This document shows positions 44,318 through 53,914 of a stretch of 64,000 nucleotides of DNA, one piece after another. The notes under the pieces were generated by a model that searched no databases, was not told the DNA's origin, and saw only the letters and a program-made list of their open reading frames with translations. Origin of the DNA: Bacteroidota bacterium (GTDB taxonomy: Bacteria; Bacteroidota; Bacteroidia; Bacteroidales; F082). The position numbers and the translations under genes are program-made. Position 1 is the first letter of the stretch; the number at the start of each line of letters is the position of its first letter. The stretch is from NCBI GenBank assembly GCA_016845105.1, contig JAERTF010000098.1, positions 1-64,000 of the forward strand. The letters are read 5' to 3'.

Positions 44318-47300
44318 TTACATATTTCTGCGATATTGTCCACCAACTTCAAAAAGCGTATCGGTAATTTGACCAATGGAAGAGTATTTTGCCGCATCCA
44401 TTAAGGCTTCAAAAACATTCTCATTTTTCATTGCTTTTATCTTAAGCACCTTGAGTGCTTCCTTAGCTTCATCTTTCCATGTATTATGAAGCTCATTTAA
44501 CATACTAATTTGATATTGCTTCTCTGTTTCGGTTGCACGTATTACTTCTCCTGGAACAACAGTTTTTGACCCCTCGCTACCAAGAAATGTATTTACACCA
44601 ATAATTGGCATTTCTCCAGTGTGTTTTTGGTGTTCGTAGTATAAACTCTCTTCTTGTATCTTACCCCTTTGATACATGGTTTCCATTGCTCCCAATACAC
44701 CACCACGCTCGGTTAATCTGTCCATTTCACTTAGTATGGCTTCTTCAACTAGTTCGGTAAGCTCTTCAATTATAAATGATCCTTGCAATGGATTTTGATT
44801 TTTTGCTAATCCCAACTCATGATTTATAATCATTTGGATGGCAATGGCTCTTCTTACGGATTCTTCGGTAGGTGTTGTTATTGCTTCATCATATGCATTG
44901 GTATGCAACGAATTACAGTTGTCGTATATTGCATATAGAGCCTGTAGAGTTGTTCTAATATCGTTAAAATCAATCTCTTGTGCGTGTAGTGACCTTCCTG
45001 AAGTTTGAATATGATATTTTAGCTTTTGTGATCTGTCGTTGGCACCATATTTTAGTTTCATGGCCTTTGCCCAAATTAATCTAGCTACTCGACCGATAAC
45101 TGCATATTCTGGATCTTCACCATTTGAAAAGAAGAAAGATAAGTTAGGAGCAAATTTATTTATGTCCATACCCCGAGAGAGGTAGTACTCAACATATGTA
45201 AATCCGTTTGCCAAAGTAAATGCCAACTGACTTATTGGGTTTGCACCAGCTTCTGCAATGTGATATCCTGAAATTGATACGCTATAGAAGTTCTGAACAT
45301 AATTTTTTATGAAATATTCCTGGATATCACCCATTACTTTTAGAGAAAAGTCGGTTGAGAAAATACAGGTATTTTGTGCTTGATCTTCCTTTAGAATATC
45401 TGCTTGAATTGTTCCACGAACCCTACAAATTGTGTTCTTTTTAATTTCTTCATATACATCTTGTGAAAGAACCATATCACCAGTTACACCCAACAACATT
45501 AATCCAAGTCCGTTATTTCCATCGGGTATTTTACCTTGGTATGAAGGCCTGTTTGTTCCCTTGCCTTTGTATATATCTACAATTTTTCTTTCAACCTCTT
45601 CTTCCAATCCATTTTCTTTAATATATATCTCACATTGCTGATCGATAGCAGCATTCATGAAATAACTTACCATTGTTGGGGCTGGACCGTTAATAGTCAT
45701 TGATACAGATGTCATTGGATTGGCTAAATCAAATCCTGAATATAGTTTTTTTGCATCATCCAAACATGAAATACTAACACCAGCATTACCAATTTTACCA
45801 TAAATATCAGGTCTTAAGTCGGGATCTTCCCCATAAAGAGTAACTGAATCAAAGGCAGTTGAAAGTCGTTTGGCAGCAAGTCCTCTACTTACATAATGGA
45901 ACCTTCTATTTGTACGTTCTGGTCCACCTTCTCCGGCAAACATTCGGGTTGGGTCTTCTCCTTCTCGTTTAAATGGAAATACCCCGGCAGCAAAAGGAAA
46001 TTCACCAGGAACATTTTCGCTTAATACCCAACGCAATATTTCGCCCCAACTAGTAAATTTTGGAAGACTGATTTTGGGGATCATATTTCGAGAAAGGGAT
46101 TCGACTTTGGTAGCTATTTTGATTTCTTTATCTCTTACTTTAAAGGTGTAATACTCACCTTCATATTGTTTTTTCTTTTCCTCCCATGTATCCAAAATTT
46201 CTTTATTGGCAGGCTCAAGTTCCTTTAATGTATTATCGTAAATTGATTGAAGAGTAATTGCTTCGGTTTCATTCCCATTTTCTTTAACCAGTTCTATTGA
46301 CTGATTTAAACTAAAAAGTTTTTGTGCAACTTTGCTCTGACTTATTACATTGCTATTATAGTTTCTGATTGTTTCAGCAATTTCAGATAAATATCTAACT
46401 CGTTTAGGAGGAATTATATAAATTTTATCAGGGCTAAATTCGAATGTGTCATCTTCTACAACAAACTTTGCATTTGTTTTTTCGTTTATTGTTTTTAACA
46501 GGGTAGTATATAATTCGTTAACACCGGGGTCGTTAAATTGTGATGCAACAGTTCCGTATACTGGTAGTAATTCGGGATCGGTGTCAAATAACATATTGTT
46601 GCGCTGATATTGTTTTTTCACATCGCGCAAAGCATCCAATGCACCTCTTTTATCAGATTTATTTAAAGCAATAATATCAGCATAATCAAGCATGTCGATT
46701 TTTTCCAGCTGGCTTGCTGCACCATACTCTGGAGTCATAACATAAAATGAAACATCGCTATGATCTATGATAGCAGTGTCCGATTGTCCGATGCCAGATG
46801 TTTCAAGAATTATTAAATCGAAACCAGCAGCTTGGGCAATAGTTTCAGCATCCTTAACATATTTTGATATGCTTAGGTTTGATTGTCGTGTGGCCAGCGA
46901 ACGCATATAAACCCTAGGGTTATCTATTGCATTCATTCTAATTCTATCACCCAATAAGGCACCTCCAGATTTTCTTTTTGATGGATCAACAGAAATAATA
47001 GCTAGTTTTTTATCAGGGAAATCGTTCAAAAACCTTCTAACAATTTCATCAACAAGTGATGATTTTCCAGCACCTCCAGTTCCGGTAATTCCAAGCACAG
47101 GTGCTTTCGATCCTTCAACTTTTGCTGATAAACTATCAATGATAGGTGTGGTTTCAGTTGGGTTGTTTTCAGCTGAACTGATTAGTTTAGCAATAGCACT
47201 ATAGTTACAATTGTAGATTTCTTCAATATCAAAATCAACCTTATCTCCCGTAGGGAAATCGGATTTTTCCATCAAATCATTAATCATTCCCTGAAGTCCC

Positions 47301-47692
47301 ATTTCCATTCCATCGTCGGGCGAGTATATCCTACAAATTCCGTAGTCTTGTAGTTCCTTTATCTCATCAGGTAGAATTACTCCACCACCACCGGCAAAAA
47401 TCTTTATATGTCCACAACCTTTTTCTCTAAGCATATCGTACATGTACTTCAGGAACTCCATATGACCTCCTTGATAAGAAGTAAGAGCTATAGATTGAGC
47501 ATCTTCTTGAATTGCAGTATTTACAATTTCATGTACCGACCTATTGTGACCAAGGTGAATTACCTCAGCGCCAGTTGATTGTATAATTCGACGCATGACA
47601 TTTATTGCAGCATCATGGCCATCAAATAATGAGGCAGCTGTTACAATTCGAATATGATTTGTTGGCTTATATACTTTCGGAATATTGGTCAT
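44318..47692 (-). CDS. icmF: Fused isobutyryl-CoA mutase (IcmF)
   Basis: Adenosylcobalamin enzyme interconverting isobutyryl-CoA and n-butyryl-CoA (some members also act on isovaleryl/pivalyl-CoA). In 1124 residues it joins three units. The B12-binding domain comes first (about 15-145, with the lower-ligand motif [13 protein letters not shown] and the TSYQGGH loop). A MeaB-like G domain follows (Walker [10 protein letters not shown] near 190; [22 protein letters not shown]), then the mutase barrel after about 560 ([31 protein letters not shown]). This arrangement and the RTNRRFHY block fit IcmF and not methylmalonyl-CoA mutase. Its start lies 26 bases after a TATATTTG box. Confidence 0.93.
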   Translation of the reverse strand: MTNIPKVYKPTNHIRIVTAASLFDGHDAAINVMRRIIQSTGAEVIHLGHNRSVHEIVNTAIQEDAQSIALTSYQGGHMEFLKYMYDMLREKGCGHIKIFAGGGGVILPDEIKELQDYGICRIYSPDDGMEMGLQGMINDLMEKSDFPTGDKVDFDIEEIYNCNYSAIAKLISSAENNPTETTPIIDSLSAKVEGSKAPVLGITGTGGAGKSSLVDEIVRRFLNDFPDKKLAIISVDPSKRKSGGALLGDRIRMNAIDNPRVYMRSLATRQSNLSISKYVKDAETIAQAAGFDLIILETSGIGQSDTAIIDHSDVSFYVMTPEYGAASQLEKIDMLDYADIIALNKSDKRGALDALRDVKKQYQRNNMLFDTDPELLPVYGTVASQFNDPGVNELYTTLLKTINEKTNAKFVVEDDTFEFSPDKIYIIPPKRVRYLSEIAETIRNYNSNVISQSKVAQKLFSLNQSIELVKENGNETEAITLQSIYDNTLKELEPANKEILDTWEEKKKQYEGEYYTFKVRDKEIKIATKVESLSRNMIPKISLPKFTSWGEILRWVLSENVPGEFPFAAGVFPFKREGEDPTRMFAGEGGPERTNRRFHYVSRGLAAKRLSTAFDSVTLYGEDPDLRPDIYGKIGNAGVSISCLDDAKKLYSGFDLANPMTSVSMTINGPAPTMVSYFMNAAIDQQCEIYIKENGLEEEVERKIVDIYKGKGTNRPSYQGKIPDGNNGLGLMLLGVTGDMVLSQDVYEEIKKNTICRVRGTIQADILKEDQAQNTCIFSTDFSLKVMGDIQEYFIKNYVQNFYSVSISGYHIAEAGANPISQLAFTLANGFTYVEYYLSRGMDINKFAPNLSFFFSNGEDPEYAVIGRVARLIWAKAMKLKYGANDRSQKLKYHIQTSGRSLHAQEIDFNDIRTTLQALYAIYDNCNSLHTNAYDEAITTPTEESVRRAIAIQMIINHELGLAKNQNPLQGSFIIEELTELVEEAILSEMDRLTERGGVLGAMETMYQRGKIQEESLYYEHQKHTGEMPIIGVNTFLGSEGSKTVVPGEVIRATETEKQYQISMLNELHNTWKDEAKEALKVLKIKAMKNENVFEALMDAAKYSSIGQITDTLFEVGGQYRRNM

Positions 47693-47718
47693 ATTAATCG
47701 CAGTTTTTTAAGTAGCTG

Positions 47719-47726
47719 CAAATATA
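47719..47726 (-). promoter_or_regulatory. Putative icmF promoter -7 box
   Basis: Minus-strand TATATTTG, 26 bases before the icmF start codon. Confidence 0.5.
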
Positions 47727-47751
47727 GTAAAGTTTGATTTTGAATAGGATT

Positions 47752-47877
47752 AAGAACCAAGAACCAAGAACCAAGAGTCAAGAATCAGGATGGTCGGATA
47801 GTTTGATGGTATCCATCACTAACTATTCCTAAAACATAGGTGCAAAGTCTTGAATCTTGCTTCTTGATTCTTGGCTC
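47752..47877. repeat. Heptamer (7-nt) repeat arrays in inverted orientation
   Basis: Left array 47752-47786: AAGAACC three times exactly, then AAGAGTC and AAGAATC. Right array 47848-47877: TTGAATC, TTGCTTC, TTGATTC, TTGGCTC, the reverse complement of the same pattern. They are 61 bases apart and can pair. The region lies between the divergent icmF and dipeptidyl-peptidase promoters. Confidence 0.8.
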
Positions 47878-47921
47878 ATTGGCATGGTAATATGCATCTT
47901 GATTCCTGTGTGTTTTTTAGA

Positions 47922-47929
47922 TACTTTTG
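47922..47929 (+). promoter_or_regulatory. Putative promoter -7 box for the S46 peptidase gene
   Basis: TACTTTTG lies 25 bases before the ATG at 47955 and so supports that start over the in-frame ATG at 47871, which is upstream of the box and inside the heptamer array. Confidence 0.55.
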
Positions 47930-47954
47930 CCTTCTCATTAAAAAAGAGTTAAGT

Positions 47955-50123
47955 ATGAAAACCAGATTGACATTATTAATTGTAACGATTGTTATCATAT
48001 CACGCATTTCACTTTTTGCCGGGGAGGGAATGTGGATACCAATGCTTCTGCAACAAATGAATGAAAAAGAAATGCAGGAAATGGGGATGAAAATAACAGC
48101 AGAAGATATTTATTCGATTAATAAGAGTAGTTTAAAGGATGCTATTCTTCTCTTTGGAAGAGGTTGTACAAGTGAAATAATTTCCAAAGATGGACTGCTT
48201 CTTACAAATCATCACTGTGGTTTCGGGAATATCCAAAAACATAGCACGCTTGAACATGATTATTTAACCGATGGTTTTTGGGCAATGAACAGAAACGAGG
48301 AATTGCCAAATCCTGGGCTTACAGCAACATTACTTGTTGAAATGAGAGAAGTTACCGATAGTATCCTTTTTGGTGTTGAAAAGGATATGTCGATGGTACA
48401 AAGGAAAGGCATAATTAAAGCCAATATAAAAAGAGTTACGAGTAATTTTGAGAAAGGCTCGAAATACAAAGCTACCATTAAGCCATTTTTTAAGGGTAAT
48501 CAATATTATATGATGATTACCGAGGTATTTAAAGATATACGTCTTGTTGGTGCACCTCCATCAAATATTGGTAAATTTGGTGGTGATACTGATAATTGGA
48601 TGTGGCCTCGTCATACAGGCGACTTCTCATTATTCAGGATATATGTTGACAAAGATGGAAATCCTGCTGAATATTCAGAAGATAATGTCCCATATCAACC
48701 AAAATATTATTTCCCAATTTCCTTAGAAGGAGTAGAGGAAAACGATTTTACCTTTGTATTTGGATATCCCGCACGTACCAACGAATACCTACCATCATAT
48801 GCAATTGAGATGATTACCGAGGTTGGGAACCCTAATAAAATAGAATTGCGCGAAACACGTCTTGATATTTTTAAAAAGTATTCTAATAGAGATCCGGAAG
48901 TTAGAATTAAATATGCAACAAAAGATGCAAGAGCAGCTAATTATTGGAAAAAAATGATTGGCGAAAGTGGTGGTATTAAACGAATGGATGGGATTGCCAG
49001 AAAGAAAGAATATGAGGATAAATTTACCAAATGGGCAGTAGATTCTGGTAACGATAATTATGTAAATATAATGCCAGAGTTTAGTAGACTTTACGAAGAA
49101 TTAACACCAATTAAGGTTGCTGCTGAGTATATGAAAGAAGGTGGAATGTCCATTGAAATTGTAAAATTTGCCAGCAAATACTATAAGCTTGTTCAGCTTA
49201 GCAAAAATGATCCTAAAAACACTGAAGCAATTAATAAAGAAATCGACAAGTTAAAAGCTCAAAACAAGATATTCTTCAAGGATTTTTATGAACCCATTGA
49301 TGAGGAAGTAATGACCGCGTTATTGAAGTTATATGATGAAAATCTTACTAGCGAATACAAGCCAGACTTTTTTAACATAATACATGATAAGTATAAAAAT
49401 GATTACAAAGCATATACAGATTATGTATTTGCAAAATCAATATTCGACAAAAAAGAAAAACTAAATTCCATACTTGATAATTATAAGGCAAAAAACTATA
49501 AGAAAATTGAGAAAGATCCTGCATTTATTATGGCAATGGAAATGGGTATTCTTTATCGCGATAAATTAGGTGGCCAAATGGCTCAACTGAACAATTCAAT
49601 TGACAGCCTGCAAAGAATTTATATGAAAGCTCAAATGGAAATGTCACCAAATGATAGATTCTATCCTGATGCTAATTTTACATTGCGTGTTGCATATGGA
49701 AACGTAGCTGGATATTCTCCAAAAGATGCCGTATACTATAAGCATTTTACTACACTTGAGGGTATAATGGAAAAAGAGGATCCCGATATTTATGATTATG
49801 TTGTTACTGACAAGTTAAGGGAACTTTATGACACAAAAGACTATGGGCGGTATGCTGATAAAGACGGAACCCTTCATGTGGGTTTTGCTGCTAGTAACCA
49901 TACTACTGGAGGTAATTCAGGTAGTCCTGTTCTTAATGCAAATGGAGAATTGGTTGGTGTAAATTTCGACAGATGTTGGGAAGGCACAATGAGCGACCTG
50001 ATGTATGATCCTGAGGTTTGTAGAAATATTTCAATAGATATTAGATACTTTCTTTTTATTGTGGATAAATATGCCGGAGTTGGATATTTACTAGATGAGA
50101 TGGAGCTAGTTAAGAGTGAATAG
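47955..50123 (+). CDS. S46-family dipeptidyl-peptidase, DPP11 (Asp/Glu-specific) type
   Basis: Periplasmic serine exopeptidase that removes dipeptides from oligopeptide N-termini. With the start at 47955 there is a signal peptide ending near LFAGEG and a 722-residue precursor. The catalytic His is in LLLTNHHCGF (His86 or 87) and the nucleophile is Ser655 in GGNSGSPV. Residue 673, 18 positions after the Ser, is Arg (VGVNFDRCWEG). In this family Arg at that site marks DPP11, which prefers acidic P1 residues, while Gly marks DPP7. Numbering coincides with Porphyromonas DPP11. It fits an amino-acid-fermenting or peptide-using lifestyle. Confidence 0.93.
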   Translation: MKTRLTLLIVTIVIISRISLFAGEGMWIPMLLQQMNEKEMQEMGMKITAEDIYSINKSSLKDAILLFGRGCTSEIISKDGLLLTNHHCGFGNIQKHSTLEHDYLTDGFWAMNRNEELPNPGLTATLLVEMREVTDSILFGVEKDMSMVQRKGIIKANIKRVTSNFEKGSKYKATIKPFFKGNQYYMMITEVFKDIRLVGAPPSNIGKFGGDTDNWMWPRHTGDFSLFRIYVDKDGNPAEYSEDNVPYQPKYYFPISLEGVEENDFTFVFGYPARTNEYLPSYAIEMITEVGNPNKIELRETRLDIFKKYSNRDPEVRIKYATKDARAANYWKKMIGESGGIKRMDGIARKKEYEDKFTKWAVDSGNDNYVNIMPEFSRLYEELTPIKVAAEYMKEGGMSIEIVKFASKYYKLVQLSKNDPKNTEAINKEIDKLKAQNKIFFKDFYEPIDEEVMTALLKLYDENLTSEYKPDFFNIIHDKYKNDYKAYTDYVFAKSIFDKKEKLNSILDNYKAKNYKKIEKDPAFIMAMEMGILYRDKLGGQMAQLNNSIDSLQRIYMKAQMEMSPNDRFYPDANFTLRVAYGNVAGYSPKDAVYYKHFTTLEGIMEKEDPDIYDYVVTDKLRELYDTKDYGRYADKDGTLHVGFAASNHTTGGNSGSPVLNANGELVGVNFDRCWEGTMSDLMYDPEVCRNISIDIRYFLFIVDKYAGVGYLLDEMELVKSE

Positions 50124-50126
50124 TAC

Positions 50127-50175
50127 AACCAACAACTAAAGACTAATAACCAAAGACCAACAACCAAAGACTAAT
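50127..50175. repeat. Seven-unit heptamer repeat array
   Basis: Seven consecutive 7-base units fill the gap between the peptidase and the DAHP synthase gene: AACCAAC, AACTAAA, GACTAAT, AACCAAA, GACCAAC, AACCAAA, GACTAAT. The pattern resembles the arrays at 47752 and 57781 but here only one orientation is present. Confidence 0.75.
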
Positions 50176-50178
50176 ACA

Positions 50179-51267
50179 TTGAGTCCCAAACTAAAAATAC
50201 TACCCCTAAGCGATTGGATAGTTACCGATGGTTTTCCATTACTTATTTCCGGACCTTGTAGTGCCGAAAGTGAACAACAACTACTATCTACGGCAAAGGA
50301 ATTAGCTGGCATTGATGAATTAAAGGTTTTTAGAGCTGGTATTTGGAAACCACGAACTCGTCCTGGTGATTTTGAAGGAGTTGGTGAAAAAGGATTAATA
50401 TGGTTAAATAAAGTCAAGGAAGAAACGGGTTTGTTAACAGCAGTTGAGGTTGCTGATAATTCTCATGTTGAACTTGCTTTAAAGCATAATGTTGATATTC
50501 TTTGGTTAGGGGCTCGTACAGTAGTAAATCCATTTTCTGTTCAAACAATTGCAGATTCGTTAAAGGGTGTGGATATACCAATTATGGTTAAAAACCCGGT
50601 AAATCCTGATGTAAAACTTTGGCTTGGGGCAATTGAGCGGATAAATGAAATAGGTATAAACAAGATAATAGCAATTCATAGGGGGTTTCATTATTTTGAA
50701 AAATCGCCTTTTAGGAATGCACCGATGTGGGAAATTCCAATTGAATTAAAACGTGCTGCCCCCAACTTACCAATTATAGTAGATCCAAGTCATATTTGCG
50801 GTAGGCGTGAATTAATTGAATCAATTTCCCAGAAAGCTCTTGATCTGGAAATGGATGGGTTAATGATAGAAAGTCATTTAGATCCTGATAATGCTCTAAC
50901 AGATTCAGCTCAGCAAATAACACCCGAGTTCTTACGTGTGATTCTTAAAAAACTTGTTGTACGACATAAAAAAGGAGACCTGAATTTTCAGCATAAGCTT
51001 GAAGAGTTAAGGACTGAAGTTGATAAATTAGACGGAGAGTTACTACAAATACTTGCTAAACGAATGGACATCATTGATGAAATTGGCGAGTATAAAAAAG
51101 ATAATGATATTACAATTCTTCAAATGAAAAGATGGGCAGGTATAATAGCCGACCGTATGTCAATAGGAACGCATATGGGGATCGATAATGTATTTCTTAA
51201 AAAACTTCTTAACTTAATTCACAAAGAATCCATTCAGAGACAGGAGGATATTTTCAGGAAGAGATAG
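50179..51267 (+). CDS. Bifunctional DAHP synthase / chorismate mutase
   Basis: Carries out the first step of the shikimate pathway and the chorismate-to-prephenate branch step. Residues 1-260 are a type I-beta-like (AroA-gamma) DAHP synthase: LLISGPCSAES, KVFRAGIWKPRTRPGDFEGVG, AIHRGFHYFEKSPFRN and IVDPSHICGRRE. Residues about 265-362 are an AroQ-type chorismate mutase (LEELRTEVDKLDGELLQIL, AKRMDIIDEIGEYKK). The order synthase-then-mutase is usual in Bacteroidota, where prephenate feedback is known. The start is TTG at 50179; no better ATG is in frame before GPCSAES. No other aro, phe or tyr genes adjoin it. Confidence 0.94.
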   Translation: MSPKLKILPLSDWIVTDGFPLLISGPCSAESEQQLLSTAKELAGIDELKVFRAGIWKPRTRPGDFEGVGEKGLIWLNKVKEETGLLTAVEVADNSHVELALKHNVDILWLGARTVVNPFSVQTIADSLKGVDIPIMVKNPVNPDVKLWLGAIERINEIGINKIIAIHRGFHYFEKSPFRNAPMWEIPIELKRAAPNLPIIVDPSHICGRRELIESISQKALDLEMDGLMIESHLDPDNALTDSAQQITPEFLRVILKKLVVRHKKGDLNFQHKLEELRTEVDKLDGELLQILAKRMDIIDEIGEYKKDNDITILQMKRWAGIIADRMSIGTHMGIDNVFLKKLLNLIHKESIQRQEDIFRKR

Positions 51268-51332
51268 ATTTGATTGTGTTATTAATAAGGAATCTATGGT
51301 AGAATTGATTTTCATGTGAATATATTCAAAGA

Positions 51333-51968
51333 CTAATTCTCAGATATCTTAATATCAGGTCTAAAGAAAAGTTTATACGTCCATAAAGCAGTAAATATCC
51401 CAATATAAGCTCCAAAAACTACATCACTTGGATAATGGTCGGTAACTAATACTCGACTTACACCAATCAAAATAGCGATGGATATGAATATGTATCTATA
51501 TCGTTTGAATACCATGGACAATGCAAAGGCAAATGAAAATGCCCGCAAAGTGTGCCCAGATGGTGTTGAATTTAATTCCCAACTTGTACCAATAAATGAT
51601 AAACCATAAGAAATCTCATTAAACAACATTATGGGTCTGTAACGACCCAATAGATATTTGAACCCATCTCCAATTATTATAGCAATGGAGATAGATAAAC
51701 AGATATACAGTAAATAATTTGCCCATTGTGGACATGGTTTCTTGTATTGCAATACTATTATTAAAATGAAGCTTGCCATCAACCCAAGTTTATAAAACGA
51801 ATTGGTTGCTCCAAGAGAAATATATTCCGAGATTACCGTTGTAGCTGTTCCATCAAAATTATCGTACACATATGTGATTATTGATTTATCAATTAAAAAG
51901 AACAATAACAAATAAACAATCAAGGTAATTATTCCATAGACTATGGTATTTCGCTTAATATTTTTCAT
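51333..51968 (-). CDS. PAP2-superfamily membrane phosphatase
   Basis: Integral-membrane lipid phosphatase of the PAP2 type, acting on phosphatidate, undecaprenyl-diphosphate or similar lipids. The three-part signature is complete: KYLLGRYRP, then TPSGHTLRAF, then SRVLVTDHYPSDVVFG, with the catalytic His in the last motif and Asp beside it. About six membrane segments are predicted. It is 211 residues long with no fused domain. The substrate is not decided by sequence. Monocistronic, convergent with the DAHP synthase gene. Confidence 0.9.
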   Translation of the reverse strand: MKNIKRNTIVYGIITLIVYLLLFFLIDKSIITYVYDNFDGTATTVISEYISLGATNSFYKLGLMASFILIIVLQYKKPCPQWANYLLYICLSISIAIIIGDGFKYLLGRYRPIMLFNEISYGLSFIGTSWELNSTPSGHTLRAFSFAFALSMVFKRYRYIFISIAILIGVSRVLVTDHYPSDVVFGAYIGIFTALWTYKLFFRPDIKISEN

Positions 51969-52249
51969 ATGTGTAAAAATTTATTAATTACCTGAATATA
52001 AATTAATTAAAAATTTGTTAACATCTGCAACCACTTCTCTTTATAAACGTATTATTTATACTTAATTGTGTTCATGAATCTGCGATTTCGCAGAAACTTG
52101 TTTTAATCATTTTTGGTAAGGTATGCTTAAAAAAGTTTATGCTCATTTTATGTCGTGATACTTGAAATCACACTGCTAAATTCGTTAAAAACAAGTAATT
52201 ATCAAAACTAAATATTGGTTGTGTGAAGGGGAGTAGAACTAAAAAAGCA

Positions 52250-53584
52250 TTAAATCTTATTTGTTTTCCAATTACCACTCTTCAAGTATATCCATGAAAT
52301 TAACAATAAAAGCAATCCATAAACGATTTCTGATGACCATGCCATTGTAACATTTGCATCGTATACATTTATCAAAACATATGTATAGGCTAAATATATT
52401 GTAAGTACAATAATCTCCAAAGTAAGTGATACATCAGTTCTACCTGTTCCCGAAATTCCATTAAAGAAAATAAATCCAGCACCCATAAAGAATACGCCTA
52501 CACTTACAATTTTTAGTACTGGTAGCCCAAGTTTAATTAATTCGGGATCGTTGGTATATACACTTAGAATAGCTGTGGGAAATATTATTCCTATGCTTAC
52601 AATTCCAAATACACCAATCATTGTGAGTCCTGCTATTTTATATATTAGCGACAGAACCTCATCTTGTTTCTTTAAACCAATAATATAACTTACCAGGGTG
52701 TTGGTGGCTGTTGCAAAACCCCATATTGGTATCATCAAAATTACGTAAACACTTCTCACAATGTTAGAAACAGCCAGAGCCATTTCACCTATTTTTTCGA
52801 TAAATAAAAAGAAAATAAACCATACCGAAAGAGAAATAAACTGCTGCATCATAATGGGCAAAGCAACTTTAAGTATTGATGATAACCGTTTTAGTTCTAC
52901 TTTTTTGAACAGAAATAGATCGTAATCACTAAACTTTACTGTTACAATAGTATATCCAATAAAATACACTAATGCAGTTGCTTCTGCAATAACAGATGCA
53001 AGGGCAGCTCCAGCAACACCCATTTCTGGTGCTCCAAAATGTCCAAATATTAGTATATAATCTAAGGTTATGTTTACAATGGCTAGTACAAATGTAGTAT
53101 AGGTAATAACCTTTGTTTTAGCCAAACCAACGAAAAATGCTCTAAAAACCATATTGCCCATAGCGAAAAAAATACCCACAGACCGATATTTCATATATAC
53201 TATGGTTTCGGAAAAAATTGCTTCGGATTCAACAGCAAATCTTAGTATATCTATCGACCAATACCTAAGAAGAACAAAGGTAAATATTGCCAAAGGGATC
53301 ATAAAGTACAGCGATTGGTCGATTACCTGACCTATTTCCTTAGGCTTGCCTTCTCCATTTCTACGTGCAATAATAATTTGAGCACCTGTGCTAAATCCCA
53401 AACCTAACATTATGACTGCCAAGTAGAATAGCCCTCCTAATGCACCTGCACCCAAAGCAATTTCTCCTACTCTTCCAAGGAAGGCCGTATCTGTGAAATT
53501 TATTAGGTTTTGAGCCACGCTTCCAAGAATTATGGGATATGCAATTTGCCAAATCCTGCTATATTTTATGTCGGTTCTCGTCAT
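52250..53584 (-). CDS. MATE-family efflux transporter
   Basis: Inner-membrane drug or metabolite exporter driven by H+ or Na+ (DinF/NorM superfamily). The 444 residues hold about 12 membrane segments in two halves. It opens IWQIAYPIILGSVAQNLINFTDTAFLGRVG, the standard MATE N-terminus with Asp in TM1. The second-half counterpart is LKVALPIMMQQFISLSVWFIFFLFIEKIG. The start lies 7 bases after a TACCTTTG box, closer than usual. Substrate unknown. Confidence 0.92.
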   Translation of the reverse strand: MTRTDIKYSRIWQIAYPIILGSVAQNLINFTDTAFLGRVGEIALGAGALGGLFYLAVIMLGLGFSTGAQIIIARRNGEGKPKEIGQVIDQSLYFMIPLAIFTFVLLRYWSIDILRFAVESEAIFSETIVYMKYRSVGIFFAMGNMVFRAFFVGLAKTKVITYTTFVLAIVNITLDYILIFGHFGAPEMGVAGAALASVIAEATALVYFIGYTIVTVKFSDYDLFLFKKVELKRLSSILKVALPIMMQQFISLSVWFIFFLFIEKIGEMALAVSNIVRSVYVILMIPIWGFATATNTLVSYIIGLKKQDEVLSLIYKIAGLTMIGVFGIVSIGIIFPTAILSVYTNDPELIKLGLPVLKIVSVGVFFMGAGFIFFNGISGTGRTDVSLTLEIIVLTIYLAYTYVLINVYDANVTMAWSSEIVYGLLLLLISWIYLKSGNWKTNKI

Positions 53585-53591
53585 TCGGCGG

Positions 53592-53599
53592 CAAAGGTA
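53592..53599 (-). promoter_or_regulatory. Possible -7 box upstream of the MATE gene
   Basis: Minus-strand TACCTTTG matches TAnnTTTG but is only 7 bases before the annotated start, so the message would be almost leaderless or the start may lie downstream. Confidence 0.35.
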
Positions 53600-53693
53600 G
53601 TAACTTAGTTTGATGATTACTACTGCTTATTATTGGACTGTTTGATTCCTATTTTTTTCATGCTTAGTGAAACGAAATAAGTACTTAATAGTA

Positions 53694-53806
53694 ACTGAGT
53701 TCCTTGACTTCGTTCAGGAGGACAATAATGGCTGACTGAATTATCAATCTTTTCTTTTTGTCATGCTATTCCCAGCAGAGAACCTCCACTTGGTTCAGGA
53801 GGACAA
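53694..53806. repeat. Decayed direct repeats related to the metH-metF palindrome
   Basis: CTTCGTTCAGGAGGACAA (53708-53725) recurs as CTTGGTTCAGGAGGACAA (53789-53806), 17 of 18 bases alike. Both resemble the arm ending CTCAGAATGACAA at 37902-37916. This looks like eroded copies of the same dispersed element in the gap between the MATE gene and hydE. The rest of this 330-base gap holds the MATE -7 box at one end and the hydE terminator at the other. Confidence 0.5.
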
Positions 53807-53851
53807 ATATAAATGGATTATAATAATTGGGAAATAATAGTGTGTAATTGA

Positions 53852-53894
53852 CAAAAAAGAAATGGGCTGCGTCCGACTAAAAACGCAACCCATT
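53852..53894 (-). terminator. Intrinsic terminator after hydE
   Basis: On the minus strand AATGGGTTGCGT pairs with ACGCAGCCCATT (12 bp including one U-G pair) around a 10-base loop and is followed by TTCTTTTTT. It begins 20 bases after the hydE stop codon and probably ends the hydrogenase operon transcript. Confidence 0.85.
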
Positions 53895-53914
53895 GAAAAA
53901 AAGTAAGTAAATAG

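Noticed and set aside
47752-47877. CRISPR array
   Set aside because: Repeat units are only 7 bases with no spacers, and no cas genes are nearby.
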